Assembly: GCF_011516935.1 (NCBI RefSeq) | Contig: NZ_WOTF01000004.1 | Span: 62,001 to 126,000, forward strand | Source: Acetobacter farinalis | GTDB taxonomy: Bacteria; Pseudomonadota; Alphaproteobacteria; Acetobacterales; Acetobacteraceae | Length of the DNA: 64,000 bases | Reading direction: 5' to 3' | Shown here: in pieces, positions 1-11,150 of the stretch | Layout: each line of letters begins with the position of its first letter | Numbering within the stretch: the first letter of the stretch is position 1 | Notes under the pieces: generated by a model | What the model saw: only the letters and a program-made list of their open reading frames with translations | Told to the model about the DNA's origin: nothing | Database searches by the model: none | Position numbers and translations under genes: made by a program

Positions 1-2
1 CT

Positions 3-2132
<2,130 letters not shown>

Positions 2133-2169
2133 TCAGGCATGCGTCTGAAAGCAGGAGTATCCTGAATGA

Positions 2170-2207
2170 CCTCCCCTTGTTTCCTCTGTGTATGAAGCAG
2201 GGGGAGG
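2170..2207 (+). terminator. Probable intrinsic terminator after gltB
   Basis: A 14-bp stem (2170-2183 with 2194-2207, two G-U pairs) encloses a 10-nt loop and is followed by a short pyrimidine tail (ctttc). It lies 37 nt after the gltB stop and before the peptidase gene. The U-tract is weak, so termination efficiency is uncertain. Confidence 0.55.
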
Positions 2208-2313
2208 CTTTCGGAAACCGGGCCTTCAGGGCCGCCTGACCTGCGCTGTATGTGAACCCCGTTTGCGCGCACATGTACTCGCCTCATGCCGAATTGCACG
2301 GTAGGATGCGGAT

Positions 2314-4170
2314 ATGGAACATACAGCGCACCTTCTCCGTTCATCCCGGCTTCCGGCCTTCGCTGCCGACGCCGGAACAGTGGCCGCAACCAGTCCCGCG
2401 CAGGGGCAGGGGACTTCCGCCCTTCCGCGCTGGGACCTTTCGGCTCTTTATAACAGCATGGAAGATCCCGCGATCCGTCAGGATCTGGATCAGGCCGAGC
2501 AGCAGGCCCGCGCATTCGCCAGCCGCTATCAGGGCAAGCTGGCGGAGTTGTCCGGCGCGGAACTCGCGGAGGCAATCCGCTCCTGTGAAGCGCTGGAAGA
2601 AACGCTGGGCAAGGCCGGGTCCTATGCCTCGCTGCTGTTTGCCGCCAATTCCTCGGATACTGCCATCAGTCGCTTCAGCCAGTCTATCAGTGAGAGACTG
2701 ACGGATATTTCCGCGCACCTGCTGTTTTTCACGCTGGAACTCAACCGGCTGGATGATGCCGATCTGGCGGAGAAGGTGCGGGACCCTGCTCTGGCCCGCT
2801 GGAAACCGTTTCTGGATGATACCCGCCTGTTCCGCCCGCATCAGCTTTCTGATGAGGTTGAAAAGGTGCTGCTGGAAAAATCCGTAACCGGAGCCCAGTC
2901 CTGGTCCCGCCTGTTTGATGAGACCATTGCCGCCCTGCGTGTCACGCTGGATGGCGAGGAAATGCCGGTAGGGGATGCGCTGAACCGCCTTTCCGATTCC
3001 GATCGTGCGGTGCGCGAGCAGGCCGGGAAAGCGGTGGGCAAGGTGTTTGCCGAGAATGTGCGGCTGTTTGCCCTTATTACCAACACGCTGGCCAAGGACA
3101 AGGCGATTTCTGATGGCCTGCGCCATTACGCCCGGCCTACCTCCTCACGCAATCTGTCCAACATGGTGGAAGATGAGGTGGTGGATGCGCTGGTATCCGC
3201 CGTGCGGCAGGACTACCCCCGCCTTGCGCATCGCTACTACGCGCTGAAAGCCAAATGGATGGGGCTGGACAAGCTGGAGCACTGGGACCGCAATGCCCCG
3301 CTGCCCGGCTGTGAAGACCGCAAAATTCCGTGGGATGAAGCCAAGCAGATCGTGCAGAAAGCCTATGATGATTTTGACCCGCGCATGGGCCGCGTCATCA
3401 CCACTTTCCTGACGCATCCGTGGATTGATGTGCCGCCTGTGCCCGGCAAGTCTCCGGGCGCTTTTGCACACCCCACTGTGCCCTCCGCCCATCCGTTTAT
3501 CCTGCTGAACTATCATGGCCGCACGCGGGATGTCATGACACTGGCACATGAGCTGGGCCACGGCGTGCATCAGGTTCTGGCGGCAAAGCAGGGCTATTTC
3601 CTGTCCAACACACCGCTGACACTGGCTGAAACGGCCAGCGTGTTTGGGGAAATGCTCACATTCCAGTCCCTGCTGGATGCGGAAACTGACCCGGCCCGCA
3701 AGCGCACGCTGCTGGCAGGCAAGGTGGAGGACATGCTCAATACCGTGGTGCGCCAGATTGCGTTCTACGACTTTGAAACCCGCGTGCATGATGAACGGAA
3801 AACCGGTGAGCTTCTGCCTGAACGGATTGGAGAAATCTGGCAGCAGGTGCAGACGGAAAGCCTTGGCCCGGCCTTTAACTTCACGCCGGATTACAGCGTG
3901 TTCTGGGCCTATATCCCGCACTTCATCCATTCACCGTTCTATGTCTACGCCTATGCTTTTGGGGATTGTCTGGTGAATGCGCTGTATGGTGTGTTCAGTG
4001 AAGGCACACCGGGCTTTCAGGATAAGTATATTGCCATGCTGGAAGCAGGCGGCACCAAACGCCACAGGGAGCTTCTGGCTCCGTTCGGGCTGGATGCGTC
4101 TGACCCCGGCTTCTGGCGCAAGGGGCTGGATGTGATTTCCGGCTTTATCGACCAGTTGGAGCAGGCATAA
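2314..4170 (+). CDS. M3 family oligoendopeptidase (PepF-like)
   Basis: A zinc oligopeptidase of family M3 (618 aa, normal for PepF/oligoendopeptidase F), probably cytoplasmic and degrading short peptides. The zinc site is visible: HELGH at residues 412-416 (two His ligands and the catalytic Glu413), and Glu439 in LAETAS as the likely third ligand. The N-terminal two-thirds are helical, as expected for the M3 fold. The ATG at 2314 gives the expected length; no signal peptide is seen. The stop is 1 nt before the ATG of the ABC1-kinase gene, so the two are almost certainly co-transcribed, although no functional link between them is evident. Confidence 0.92.
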   Translation: MEHTAHLLRSSRLPAFAADAGTVAATSPAQGQGTSALPRWDLSALYNSMEDPAIRQDLDQAEQQARAFASRYQGKLAELSGAELAEAIRSCEALEETLGKAGSYASLLFAANSSDTAISRFSQSISERLTDISAHLLFFTLELNRLDDADLAEKVRDPALARWKPFLDDTRLFRPHQLSDEVEKVLLEKSVTGAQSWSRLFDETIAALRVTLDGEEMPVGDALNRLSDSDRAVREQAGKAVGKVFAENVRLFALITNTLAKDKAISDGLRHYARPTSSRNLSNMVEDEVVDALVSAVRQDYPRLAHRYYALKAKWMGLDKLEHWDRNAPLPGCEDRKIPWDEAKQIVQKAYDDFDPRMGRVITTFLTHPWIDVPPVPGKSPGAFAHPTVPSAHPFILLNYHGRTRDVMTLAHELGHGVHQVLAAKQGYFLSNTPLTLAETASVFGEMLTFQSLLDAETDPARKRTLLAGKVEDMLNTVVRQIAFYDFETRVHDERKTGELLPERIGEIWQQVQTESLGPAFNFTPDYSVFWAYIPHFIHSPFYVYAYAFGDCLVNALYGVFSEGTPGFQDKYIAMLEAGGTKRHRELLAPFGLDASDPGFWRKGLDVISGFIDQLEQA

Positions 4171-4171
4171 C

Positions 4172-5536
4172 ATGGCTGAACGCGATCTGGATAATGGCGG
4201 CGTTTTTGGTGAACTGCGCCGCATGGTCCAGACAACTGGCACCGTGGGGGGCATTGCCGCCCGCCTTACCGGGCACAAGATGGGGTTCCGCTCAGGCGGG
4301 GCCTCTCATGCGGAAGAGCTGAAATCCATTCTTGGCGGCCTGAAAGGGCCGCTGATGAAGGCAGCCCAGCTTCTCTCCACCATTCCCGGCGCACTGCCGG
4401 AAGAATATGCGGAAGAACTGGCCCAGTTGCAGGCCAATGCGCCGCCCATGGGCTGGAATTTTGTCCGCCGCCGCATGACAGCGGAACTGGGCGCGGGCTG
4501 GGAGCGGAACTTTCGTTCCTTCGGGCGTGATGCCGCGGCAGCAGCCAGCCTTGGGCAGGTGCATAAGGCCGTGCTGGTTGATGGCAGGCAGGTGGCCTGC
4601 AAGCTGCAATATCCGGACATGAATGCCGCAGTGGAAGCGGACCTGCGGCAGTTCCGGATGGCGATTGGCGTGTATCACCGTCTGGATAACGCCATCCGTC
4701 AGGATGATGTGGTGGAGGAACTGACCGAGCGCCTGCGGGAGGAGCTGGATTACCAGCGCGAGGCGGCCAACATGCGCCTGTATCGCAGTGTTCTGGCTGA
4801 GTGCCCGGAGGTAACGGTCCCTGCGCCGGTGGATGAACTATGCACCCGCCGCCTGCTGACCATGGAGTGGGTGAATGGCCGTGGCCTGAACAGCGTGATT
4901 CAGGCCGGCCTGAGTGAAGAGCAGAGGCAGAGAATTGCCCGCACATTGTTCCGTGCGTGGTATGTGCCGCTGTATCACTACGGTGTGGTGCATGGAGACC
5001 CGCATATGGGCAACTTCACCGTGCGGGATGATTATGGCCTGAACCTGCTGGATTTCGGGGCGATCCGTATTTTCAGCCCCTCCTTCATCAAGGGCAATAT
5101 TGATCTCTACCGCGCCCTGCAGACCAAGGATAACGCACTCGCTGCCAAGGCGTATAAGGCTTGGGGCTTTACCGACCTGACACCTGAGAAAATCGAGGTA
5201 CTGAATGAGTGGGCCGGTTTCCTGTATCAGCCGCTGATGGATGACCGCGTGCGTTATATTCAGGAAGGGAACGACCCGGCTCAGGGGCGTGAGATTCTCA
5301 CGCGCGTTCATGAAGGGCTTCAGCGCACCGGTGGTGTGCGCCTGCCGCGTGAATTCGTGCTGGTGGACCGCTCTGCCGTGGGGCTGGGGTCTGTCTTCAT
5401 GCGGCTGAAAGTGAAGATGAACTGGTATCAGCTCTTTCACGAAATCGTGCAGGACTTTGATGAAGCCGCTCTGGCCGCCCGCCAGAGCGCTGCCGTGGCG
5501 GCTGCGCGCTTCCCCGCGGAGCCTGCCGGTTCATAA
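4172..5536 (+). CDS. ABC1/AarF (UbiB-like) atypical protein kinase
   Basis: Member of the ABC1/ADCK/UbiB family (454 aa), atypical kinases or ATPases linked to ubiquinone biosynthesis or lipid handling. Visible motifs in order: a KxxQ motif at residues 63-66 (KAAQ, where the family usually has KxGQ), an Ala-rich nucleotide loop ending in ASLGQVHKA, the ATP-site lysine K144 (VACKLQYP), the catalytic loop HGDPHMGN (His274, Asp276), and the metal-binding DFG (Asp294). There is no obvious C-terminal double membrane helix like that of E. coli UbiB, so this may be one of the soluble paralogues common in alphaproteobacteria. It starts 1 nt after the peptidase stop. The exact substrate cannot be read from the sequence. 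Confidence 0.88.
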   Translation: MAERDLDNGGVFGELRRMVQTTGTVGGIAARLTGHKMGFRSGGASHAEELKSILGGLKGPLMKAAQLLSTIPGALPEEYAEELAQLQANAPPMGWNFVRRRMTAELGAGWERNFRSFGRDAAAAASLGQVHKAVLVDGRQVACKLQYPDMNAAVEADLRQFRMAIGVYHRLDNAIRQDDVVEELTERLREELDYQREAANMRLYRSVLAECPEVTVPAPVDELCTRRLLTMEWVNGRGLNSVIQAGLSEEQRQRIARTLFRAWYVPLYHYGVVHGDPHMGNFTVRDDYGLNLLDFGAIRIFSPSFIKGNIDLYRALQTKDNALAAKAYKAWGFTDLTPEKIEVLNEWAGFLYQPLMDDRVRYIQEGNDPAQGREILTRVHEGLQRTGGVRLPREFVLVDRSAVGLGSVFMRLKVKMNWYQLFHEIVQDFDEAALAARQSAAVAAARFPAEPAGS

Positions 5537-5546
5537 GGCAGGCTGA

Positions 5547-5582
5547 CCGGAGCCGCAGCGCACAGGCTGCCTGCGGCTCCGG
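5547..5582. terminator. Terminator-like hairpin between convergent genes
   Basis: A perfect 12-bp GC-rich stem (5547-5558 with 5571-5582) sits between the ABC1-kinase stop at 5536 and the end of the minus-strand lipoprotein gene at 5586. Its symmetry would serve both convergent transcripts. It lacks a U-tract on either strand. Confidence 0.55.
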
Positions 5583-5585
5583 GCT

Positions 5586-6176
5586 TCAGTAGGCGTGGTA
5601 ATCCACTTTTTTCAGGTGGGTCTCGTTATAATCAAGCTGGTCCTTGGTGAGCTGGAAGCCCACTTCAAACCGGTAGTCCGACTCCGTATTTTTGGGTGGA
5701 ATGGGCAGATCCACCGTGATGACCTTGGTATCCGTGGAGATGCTGGAGAGGTTGGCCGGGAATTCGAACGTGTGTCTGAACACGTGCTTGTTCACAATTT
5801 TGTCTCCATGCAGCACGGCCACAAACCACGGGAGCGTGACAGTGCTGCTGGTGGCCGCCGGGCCACGGTTCACCACAAAACGCAGCGCGATTCGGGTTTT
5901 CAGATCCTTCGGGCCAGCAGCCAGACAGTCCCCCTGAAGCTTCAGGATGCTCGCACGGGTGACCAGATGCGGAAATGTCGCTGTCTTGCCGTCATACAGG
6001 TAATAATCCGCCGCTTCCGGCGGAATGTGTGTGAGCGGGCAGGAGGGCGCGAAGGATACGGAAGCACTTTCCTCATCCCCACAGCCGCCAAGGGTTGTCA
6101 GCAGGCCAAGAGCGGCGAGACCTGACACCGCAAAACGGGGCAGCAGACTGCGTGGGCGAGAAAGCTTATGAGACAT
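5586..6176 (-). CDS. Hypothetical lipoprotein
   Basis: A predicted lipoprotein of 196 aa with no function I recognise. The N-terminus has basic residues, a hydrophobic core (FAVSGLAALGLLTT) and a lipobox-like LGGC with Cys32, so export by Sec and lipidation are likely. The mature part looks beta-rich, with two further Cys residues that could form a disulfide. The ATG at 6176 was chosen; a TTG two codons upstream (6182) is the alternative, and neither has a strong ribosome binding site. It is monocistronic and converges on the ABC1-kinase gene, with a hairpin between them. Confidence 0.8.
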   Translation of the reverse strand: MSHKLSRPRSLLPRFAVSGLAALGLLTTLGGCGDEESASVSFAPSCPLTHIPPEAADYYLYDGKTATFPHLVTRASILKLQGDCLAAGPKDLKTRIALRFVVNRGPAATSSTVTLPWFVAVLHGDKIVNKHVFRHTFEFPANLSSISTDTKVITVDLPIPPKNTESDYRFEVGFQLTKDQLDYNETHLKKVDYHAY

Positions 6177-6415
6177 GTGCAAATCCGGAATTATCGGTTA
6201 GAGGGGGTTGAACAGATGAAAATAAGCAAAACATAGGCTCAGGCATGGCTTTGCAGGGCTGAATGCCGGAAAACGGGTTGCATCACCATCTCGCTTTGCG
6301 TAGGCCATGGCCACGGTTACCGCGACCTTCTCGGGGTTTCGGGCATAGCCTACCTTACTTATGCTTCTTTAATAGCTGTTTTTCTATACCGTCCGCCGCA
6401 AGTTTGGGGAACACC

Positions 6416-7417
6416 ATGCCCGATCAAACTCCCACCCTTGCCACACAGGCGCCTGCACAGGCGCCGCATGGCAGGTCTCTCAAGGTTCTTCTCGCCGGTC
6501 CGCGCGGATTCTGCGCTGGTGTAGACCGCGCGATCCGCGTGGTGGAGGAAGCCATCCGCCGTTACGGCGCACCTGTTTATGTGCGCCACGAAATTGTCCA
6601 CAACCGGACGGTTGTGGAAGCGCTGGAAGCGCAGGGTGCCATTTTTGTTGAGGAACTGGATGAAGTTCCGGCAGATGGTCACGTTGTGTTTTCTGCCCAT
6701 GGTGTGCCCAAAACAGTGCCGGCCGAGGCGGAACGCCGTAACCTGCTGTACCTGGATGCAACCTGCCCGCTGGTGTCCAAGGTACACCGTGAGGCTGAGC
6801 GGCATTTTGCCGGTGGTGGCCCTGAAAGCCGCCATATCCTGATGATCGGCCATGCCGGGCATCCGGAAGTGGTGGGCACCATGGGGCAGCTTCCCGTGGG
6901 TGCTGTCACGCTGATTAACGATGCGGAAGAAGCCCGCACCGTGCAGCCTGCCGACCCCTCCCGTCTGGCCTTTATCACCCAGACCACCCTCTCCGTTGAT
7001 GATACGGCCGAGATTGTGGACATCCTGCGTGAACGCTTCCCGCTGATTGAAGGGCCGAAGCGCGAGGATATCTGCTACGCGACCACAAACCGGCAGGAAG
7101 CTGTGAAGGCTATTGCTCCGGAATGTGATCTGGTGATTGTCATCGGTTCTCCCAACTCCTCCAACTCCCAGCGCCTGCGGGAAGTGGCCGAGCGTTCGGG
7201 TGCGCCGCGCGCCCTGCTGGTGCAGCGTCTGGATGCGCTGGACTGGTCCGTGCTGGACGGCGTGAATACGCTGGGGATCACGGCCGGGGCTTCCGCGCCG
7301 GAAGCACTGGTGCAGGAAATGGTGGCCGAAATGGCCAAGCGCTACACGCTGTGCATTGATGAGCGCACGGTGAAGGAAGAAAACGTGATCTTCCGCCTGC
7401 CTGCGCCACTGGGCTGA
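6416..7417 (+). CDS. ispH: 4-hydroxy-3-methylbut-2-enyl diphosphate reductase
   Basis: IspH (LytB) is the last enzyme of the MEP isoprenoid pathway, reducing HMBPP to IPP and DMAPP with a [4Fe-4S] cluster. The three cluster cysteines are present: Cys33 ([10 protein letters not shown]), Cys117 (DATCPLV) and Cys220 (EDICYATTN). Other conserved segments include VRHEIVHN and [10 protein letters not shown]. The ATG at 6416 was chosen because it has a GGGGA sequence 5 nt upstream and gives a typical 333-aa protein. The frame is open further upstream (an ATG at 6263), but that extension is not IspH-like. It heads a run with thrB, rnhA and the def-like gene. IPP feeds the hopanoid precursor pool, relevant to hpnR in this window. 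Confidence 0.96.
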   Translation: MPDQTPTLATQAPAQAPHGRSLKVLLAGPRGFCAGVDRAIRVVEEAIRRYGAPVYVRHEIVHNRTVVEALEAQGAIFVEELDEVPADGHVVFSAHGVPKTVPAEAERRNLLYLDATCPLVSKVHREAERHFAGGGPESRHILMIGHAGHPEVVGTMGQLPVGAVTLINDAEEARTVQPADPSRLAFITQTTLSVDDTAEIVDILRERFPLIEGPKREDICYATTNRQEAVKAIAPECDLVIVIGSPNSSNSQRLREVAERSGAPRALLVQRLDALDWSVLDGVNTLGITAGASAPEALVQEMVAEMAKRYTLCIDERTVKEENVIFRLPAPLG

Positions 7418-7432
7418 GGGCAGCGCGGAGGC

Positions 7433-8407
7433 ATGGCTGTTTATACAGATGTGAGTGATGAAGCACTCGAGGCTTTTCTCGCGGACTATGCCATTGGCAA
7501 TCTGGTGGCGTTTCGCGGCATTGCCGAAGGGGTGGAAAACAGCAACTTCCAGCTTCGCACCACGCAGGGTGACTTCATCCTCACGCTGTATGAAAAGCGG
7601 GTGAATGCGCAGGAGCTTCCGTGGTTTCTCGGGCTGATGCAGCATCTGGCGGGGCAGGGGGTAACCTGCCCGCAGCCGGTGCCCAGCACGGCCGGGCAGA
7701 CGCTTGGCACACTGGCCGGGCGGCCTGCGGCCATCACCACCTTTCTGCCCGGCGTCTGGCCGCGCAAGATACGGCAGGAGCATTGCCGCCCGCTGGGGCG
7801 GGCTCTGGCGCAGTTGCATGAGGTCGGGCGGAGCTACGCGCCTGTCCGGCTCAATGCTCTGGGGCCTGCGGCTTGGCCGCCGCTGCTGGAGTCCTGTCGG
7901 GCTGGCGCGGATGCCGTGCATCCGGGCCTGCTGGCGGAACTCGATGCGGCATTGGCGCATATTCTGCCGCACTGGCCGGGGGAGGGAGAAAACCCCGCCC
8001 TGCCGCGCGGGCAGATCCATGCCGATCTGTTTCCGGACAATGTGTTCTTCCTGCACAAGGGCGTGTCCGGCCTGATTGATTTCTATTTCGCCTGCACGGA
8101 TTTCCTAGCCTACGATATTGCCATCTGCCTGAACGCCTGGTGCTTTGAGGGGGATGGCGCATTCAACGTCACATTCGCGCGGCAACTGCTGCAAGGGTAT
8201 GAGGATGTGCGCCCGCTGGGTGCGGAAGAACGGCAGGCTTTGCCGGTTCTTGCCCGGGGTGCAGCCATGCGCTTTCTGCTGACCCGGCTGTATGACTGGA
8301 TCAACACACCGCCGGATGCTCTGGTAACCCCGAAAGACCCGCTGGATTATCTGAAGCGCCTGCGCTTTCATCTGGCAACGGAGACTGCTGATGGCTATGG
8401 ATTCTGA
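7433..8407 (+). CDS. thrB: Homoserine kinase (type II, ThrB)
   Basis: Homoserine kinase of the aminoglycoside-phosphotransferase fold, as used by alphaproteobacteria for threonine synthesis (homoserine to O-phosphohomoserine). It has 324 aa, the usual length. Family signatures are GVENSNF near the N-terminus, the catalytic loop HADLFPDN (His196, Asp198) and IDFYFAC (Asp216), which supplies the Mg-binding acid. GGAGG lies just upstream of the ATG, 15 nt after ispH. The 3' end overlaps the start of rnhA by up to 17 nt. The thrB-rnhA pairing is common in alphaproteobacteria, supporting the assignment over other APH-fold kinases. Confidence 0.93.
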   Translation: MAVYTDVSDEALEAFLADYAIGNLVAFRGIAEGVENSNFQLRTTQGDFILTLYEKRVNAQELPWFLGLMQHLAGQGVTCPQPVPSTAGQTLGTLAGRPAAITTFLPGVWPRKIRQEHCRPLGRALAQLHEVGRSYAPVRLNALGPAAWPPLLESCRAGADAVHPGLLAELDAALAHILPHWPGEGENPALPRGQIHADLFPDNVFFLHKGVSGLIDFYFACTDFLAYDIAICLNAWCFEGDGAFNVTFARQLLQGYEDVRPLGAEERQALPVLARGAAMRFLLTRLYDWINTPPDALVTPKDPLDYLKRLRFHLATETADGYGF

Positions 8408-8951
8408 AACCGGCTCCGGGGCAGGGCTGCAACCGGATATGCCGTCTGCCTCTCAGCCTGAAGGGGCGCCAGCAGAGCAGGCACAAGCGCCGGAAAAGCA
8501 GGTGGTGGAAATCTGGACGGATGGCGGCTGCCGTCCCAACCCCGGCCCCGGCGGCTGGGGGGTTCTGCTGCGCTTTAAAGGCGTTGAGCGGGAACTCTCA
8601 GGCGGGGAAGAGGCAACAACCAATAACCGTATGGAGCTGACAGCCGCGGCAGAAGCGCTGGAAGCCCTGAAGCGCCCCTGCGTGGTGCGCCTGCATACAG
8701 ACAGCGAATATGTGCGGAACGGTATTACCCGTTGGCATACGGGCTGGGTGCGGCGCAACTGGCGCAATGCCGCGGGGGACCCGGTGGCGAATATGGATTT
8801 GTGGCGGCGCCTGCTGGATGCGGCCAAGCAGCATGATGTCTCCTGGCATTGGGTTAAAGGCCATTCCGGCGTGCCGGAAAATGAACGCGTGGATGAACTG
8901 GCGACCCAGGCGCGAAAAACCATGGAAGAAACGCTGAAGACAGCGGGCTGA
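8391..8951 (+). CDS. rnhA: Ribonuclease HI
   Basis: RNase HI cleaves the RNA strand of RNA-DNA hybrids during replication and R-loop removal. The four DEDD catalytic acids are visible at Asp44 (WTDGGC), Glu82 (NNRMELTAA), Asp104 (HTDSEYV) and Asp168 (ERVDELA). The basic handle region [11 protein letters not shown] is also present. An acidic, Pro/Ala/Gln-rich N-terminal extension of about 35 residues precedes the domain and is not part of the usual enzyme. ATGs at 8391 and 8397 both lie inside the 3' end of thrB, so translation is probably coupled. Confidence 0.95.
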   Translation: MAMDSETGSGAGLQPDMPSASQPEGAPAEQAQAPEKQVVEIWTDGGCRPNPGPGGWGVLLRFKGVERELSGGEEATTNNRMELTAAAEALEALKRPCVVRLHTDSEYVRNGITRWHTGWVRRNWRNAAGDPVANMDLWRRLLDAAKQHDVSWHWVKGHSGVPENERVDELATQARKTMEETLKTAG

Positions 8952-8953
8952 GC

Positions 8954-9457
8954 ATGAGTATCCGCCCGATTGTGCAGTTTCCGGACCAGCGCCTGCGTGC
9001 GTGTGCCGCGCCTGTTACCGTCTTTGATGACGCTCTCTCCGCGCTGGCCCGGGATATTCTGGACAGTATGCGGGCCGCACCGGGCATCGGCATGACTGCG
9101 CCGCACCTCGGCGTGGCGCAGCGTGTGGTGGTGCTGGAACTCCCGGATGCCCCCCACCCCCAGACCTATGTGAACCCTGAGATTGTCTGGATGTCGGAAG
9201 AAACGTTCCGGCAGGAAGAGGGCAGTGTGTCCATGCCCGGCGTGACAGACGAGATCGAGCGGGCGGCCAAAGTCCGCGTGCAGTATCAGGATCTGGAGGG
9301 GAACCATCATGTTGAGGATGCAGAGGGCCTGCGGGCGGCCTGCCATCAGCATGAAATTGATCAGTTGAACGGGGTGTTCTGGCTGCAGAGGCTTTCCAGC
9401 CTGCGGCGTAACCGCTTGATTGCCCGCTATGAAAAGGTGAAACGCCTTCAGCGGTAA
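8954..9457 (+). CDS. Peptide-deformylase-like protein with altered metal site
   Basis: A 167-aa protein with the full peptide deformylase fold signature but degenerate active-site motifs. Motif 1 reads GIGMTAPH (residues 44-51), with His where Gln is canonical. Motif 2 reads EGSVS (89-93), with Ser91 in place of the metal-ligand Cys of EGCLS. Motif 3 reads HEIDQ (133-137), keeping the first His and the catalytic Glu but replacing the second ligand His by Gln137. Two of three metal ligands are therefore missing, and ordinary deformylase activity is unlikely (inference). It starts 2 nt after rnhA and is an intact, apparently maintained gene. A canonical def is presumably elsewhere in the genome; automated annotation will probably label this one def. 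Confidence 0.85.
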   Translation: MSIRPIVQFPDQRLRACAAPVTVFDDALSALARDILDSMRAAPGIGMTAPHLGVAQRVVVLELPDAPHPQTYVNPEIVWMSEETFRQEEGSVSMPGVTDEIERAAKVRVQYQDLEGNHHVEDAEGLRAACHQHEIDQLNGVFWLQRLSSLRRNRLIARYEKVKRLQR

Positions 9458-9635
9458 TGGGCAGGAGTGGGGCCGTCTTCCCTTCTGCCCTGCTCTCCTG
9501 ATTGACTTTCAAGGGCGCACCCGGAAGTCTGCCCGGTGGGTTTGAAGAGGAAGAGCAGCCTCCAGAACCCGGCGCCGCAGGATGGCGTGGTTTTTTAGGG
9601 CGCGGTTTTCCCGGCTCCTGTTTTGCAAGAGGTCC

Positions 9636-11129
9636 ATGGTGCCTGCCCCTTTCAAGCAAAGCCGCAAGGCGTCTGTCTGGTATCTTCTGGCGTTTGTGGT
9701 TCTGTCCGGTTTTTATACGCTGCTGGCGGCAACGCTTCCGTTCAATTCAGACAGCGTTTCCGCACTGCTGGAGGCGCGGGACATCCTGCACGGCAACATT
9801 CTGCTGCATGGCTGGGATCTTTCAACAGAGCCTTATTATGTCACGGAAATCTTGCCCTACAGCGTGGTGGCGGGTGTGGCAGGCTGGCACCTGTCCTTTT
9901 ATTATCTTGTGCCGGCGGCGCTGCTGGCGGGCATGGTCCTGCTGGCCTTCCGGCTGTGCCGGGAACTGGCCCCGCAGGGGGCGTGGTGTTTTCTGGTGCT
10001 GGTGGCAGCCCCCACAGCCTTTGGCGTGCAGGTGATGCTGATCCCCTGTATTCATATGGGGGCCTATGTCGGGGTTCTGCTGTGCTGGCTGCTGGTGCTG
10101 GCTCAGAAAAAGCAGGAAAGACCAGCACTGTGGGGTGTGTTCGTAGCGCTGCTGTGTCTGCTGCTCTTCAGTGATGACATCGTCAAATACTGCTTCGTTT
10201 TCCCTGTTCTGGGCGCGGCGGTGCTGCAGGGCGTGCAAACATGGCGGCTTCAGAAGTCCCGGCCTGCGGAGAACTGGCGGCTGGTGGCCTGCGTACTGGT
10301 GGCGTTGCCGCTGGCGTCCGGGCTGAAGAGCGTTCTGGCCCATAATGGCGGGTTTCATGTGCCGGGGTTATGGACCATGTCGTTCGCCGGGCAGGAGCGG
10401 ATTGGTTATAATTTTTCCGTGCTTGTTTCTGGTGTTCTGCATTTCTTCGGCGCGTATTTTTTCGGAAAAGACTTTTCCCTGCATGGCTCAGGGAACGAGC
10501 TGTTCCATCTGGCCGTGCTGGGGGCTGCTCTGGCGGGGGTGGTCAGGCTGGTGCGGAGCCGGAGCATCCGGTTCGATCTGTTCGATTATGCCGCCCTGCT
10601 GTGTATGGGCATTATGGTCGGGGCGTTTATGCTCAGCCAGTTGCCGATTGATGATGCATCCACCCGCTATCTGGTTTTTCCGTATGTCATGATGGCGCTG
10701 CTGCTGGCGCGGCATACCGTGTTGCCCGCCGTCGGACGGGCGATGTGTCTGGCCTGTGCCGCGGTATATGCGGTTTTGAGCATGCCCGCCCCCGTGCTGC
10801 ATTTCTGGCAGACCAACAGGAATTTCCCCATCAATATGGAATTGGCGCGCCGTGGTCTGACGCAGGGTTTTGCACCGTACTGGAGCGCTGCGGTGAACAG
10901 CCTGCCCAATCCGGTGCGGATTGCCCCGGTGACGTTTGGCGCGGAGATCAAGCCGTTCCATTTCCTGTCACGGCGGGACTGGTACACGCAGGGCGGCACT
11001 TTTTTTCTCTGTGAGACACCCGCGCAGGCCGCACAGGCGCAGGCCCGGTTTGGCCCGGCCAGCACCGTTGAGACTGTGGATGGTCATCTCCTGCTGGTGT
11101 GGAACAGGTCTCTCACGGTGCCGGATTAG
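9636..11129 (+). CDS. Polytopic membrane protein, possible GT-C type glycosyltransferase
   Basis: A multi-pass inner-membrane protein of about 497 aa with around ten hydrophobic segments. After the first one there is a periplasmic loop with acidic residues (FNSDSVSALLEARD), and the C-terminal soluble tail is about 100 aa. That layout resembles GT-C glycosyltransferases using polyprenyl-linked sugars, but no diagnostic motif proves it, so this is tentative. ATG 9636 has AAGAGG just upstream; an in-frame ATG at 9582 adds 18 basic residues and cannot be excluded. It lies about 125-180 nt after the def-like gene and converges on the envelope gene trio. Glycosyltransferase genes at 15-18 kb make a role in envelope polysaccharide plausible. 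Confidence 0.7.
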   Translation: MVPAPFKQSRKASVWYLLAFVVLSGFYTLLAATLPFNSDSVSALLEARDILHGNILLHGWDLSTEPYYVTEILPYSVVAGVAGWHLSFYYLVPAALLAGMVLLAFRLCRELAPQGAWCFLVLVAAPTAFGVQVMLIPCIHMGAYVGVLLCWLLVLAQKKQERPALWGVFVALLCLLLFSDDIVKYCFVFPVLGAAVLQGVQTWRLQKSRPAENWRLVACVLVALPLASGLKSVLAHNGGFHVPGLWTMSFAGQERIGYNFSVLVSGVLHFFGAYFFGKDFSLHGSGNELFHLAVLGAALAGVVRLVRSRSIRFDLFDYAALLCMGIMVGAFMLSQLPIDDASTRYLVFPYVMMALLLARHTVLPAVGRAMCLACAAVYAVLSMPAPVLHFWQTNRNFPINMELARRGLTQGFAPYWSAAVNSLPNPVRIAPVTFGAEIKPFHFLSRRDWYTQGGTFFLCETPAQAAQAQARFGPASTVETVDGHLLLVWNRSLTVPD

Positions 11130-11150
11130 AAGAGAAGCCTGAAAGCCCCT

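Noticed and set aside
6359-8056. Long minus-strand open frame opposite ispH and thrB (565 codons)
   Set aside because: It is antisense to two firmly identified genes and has the skewed composition of a shadow frame.
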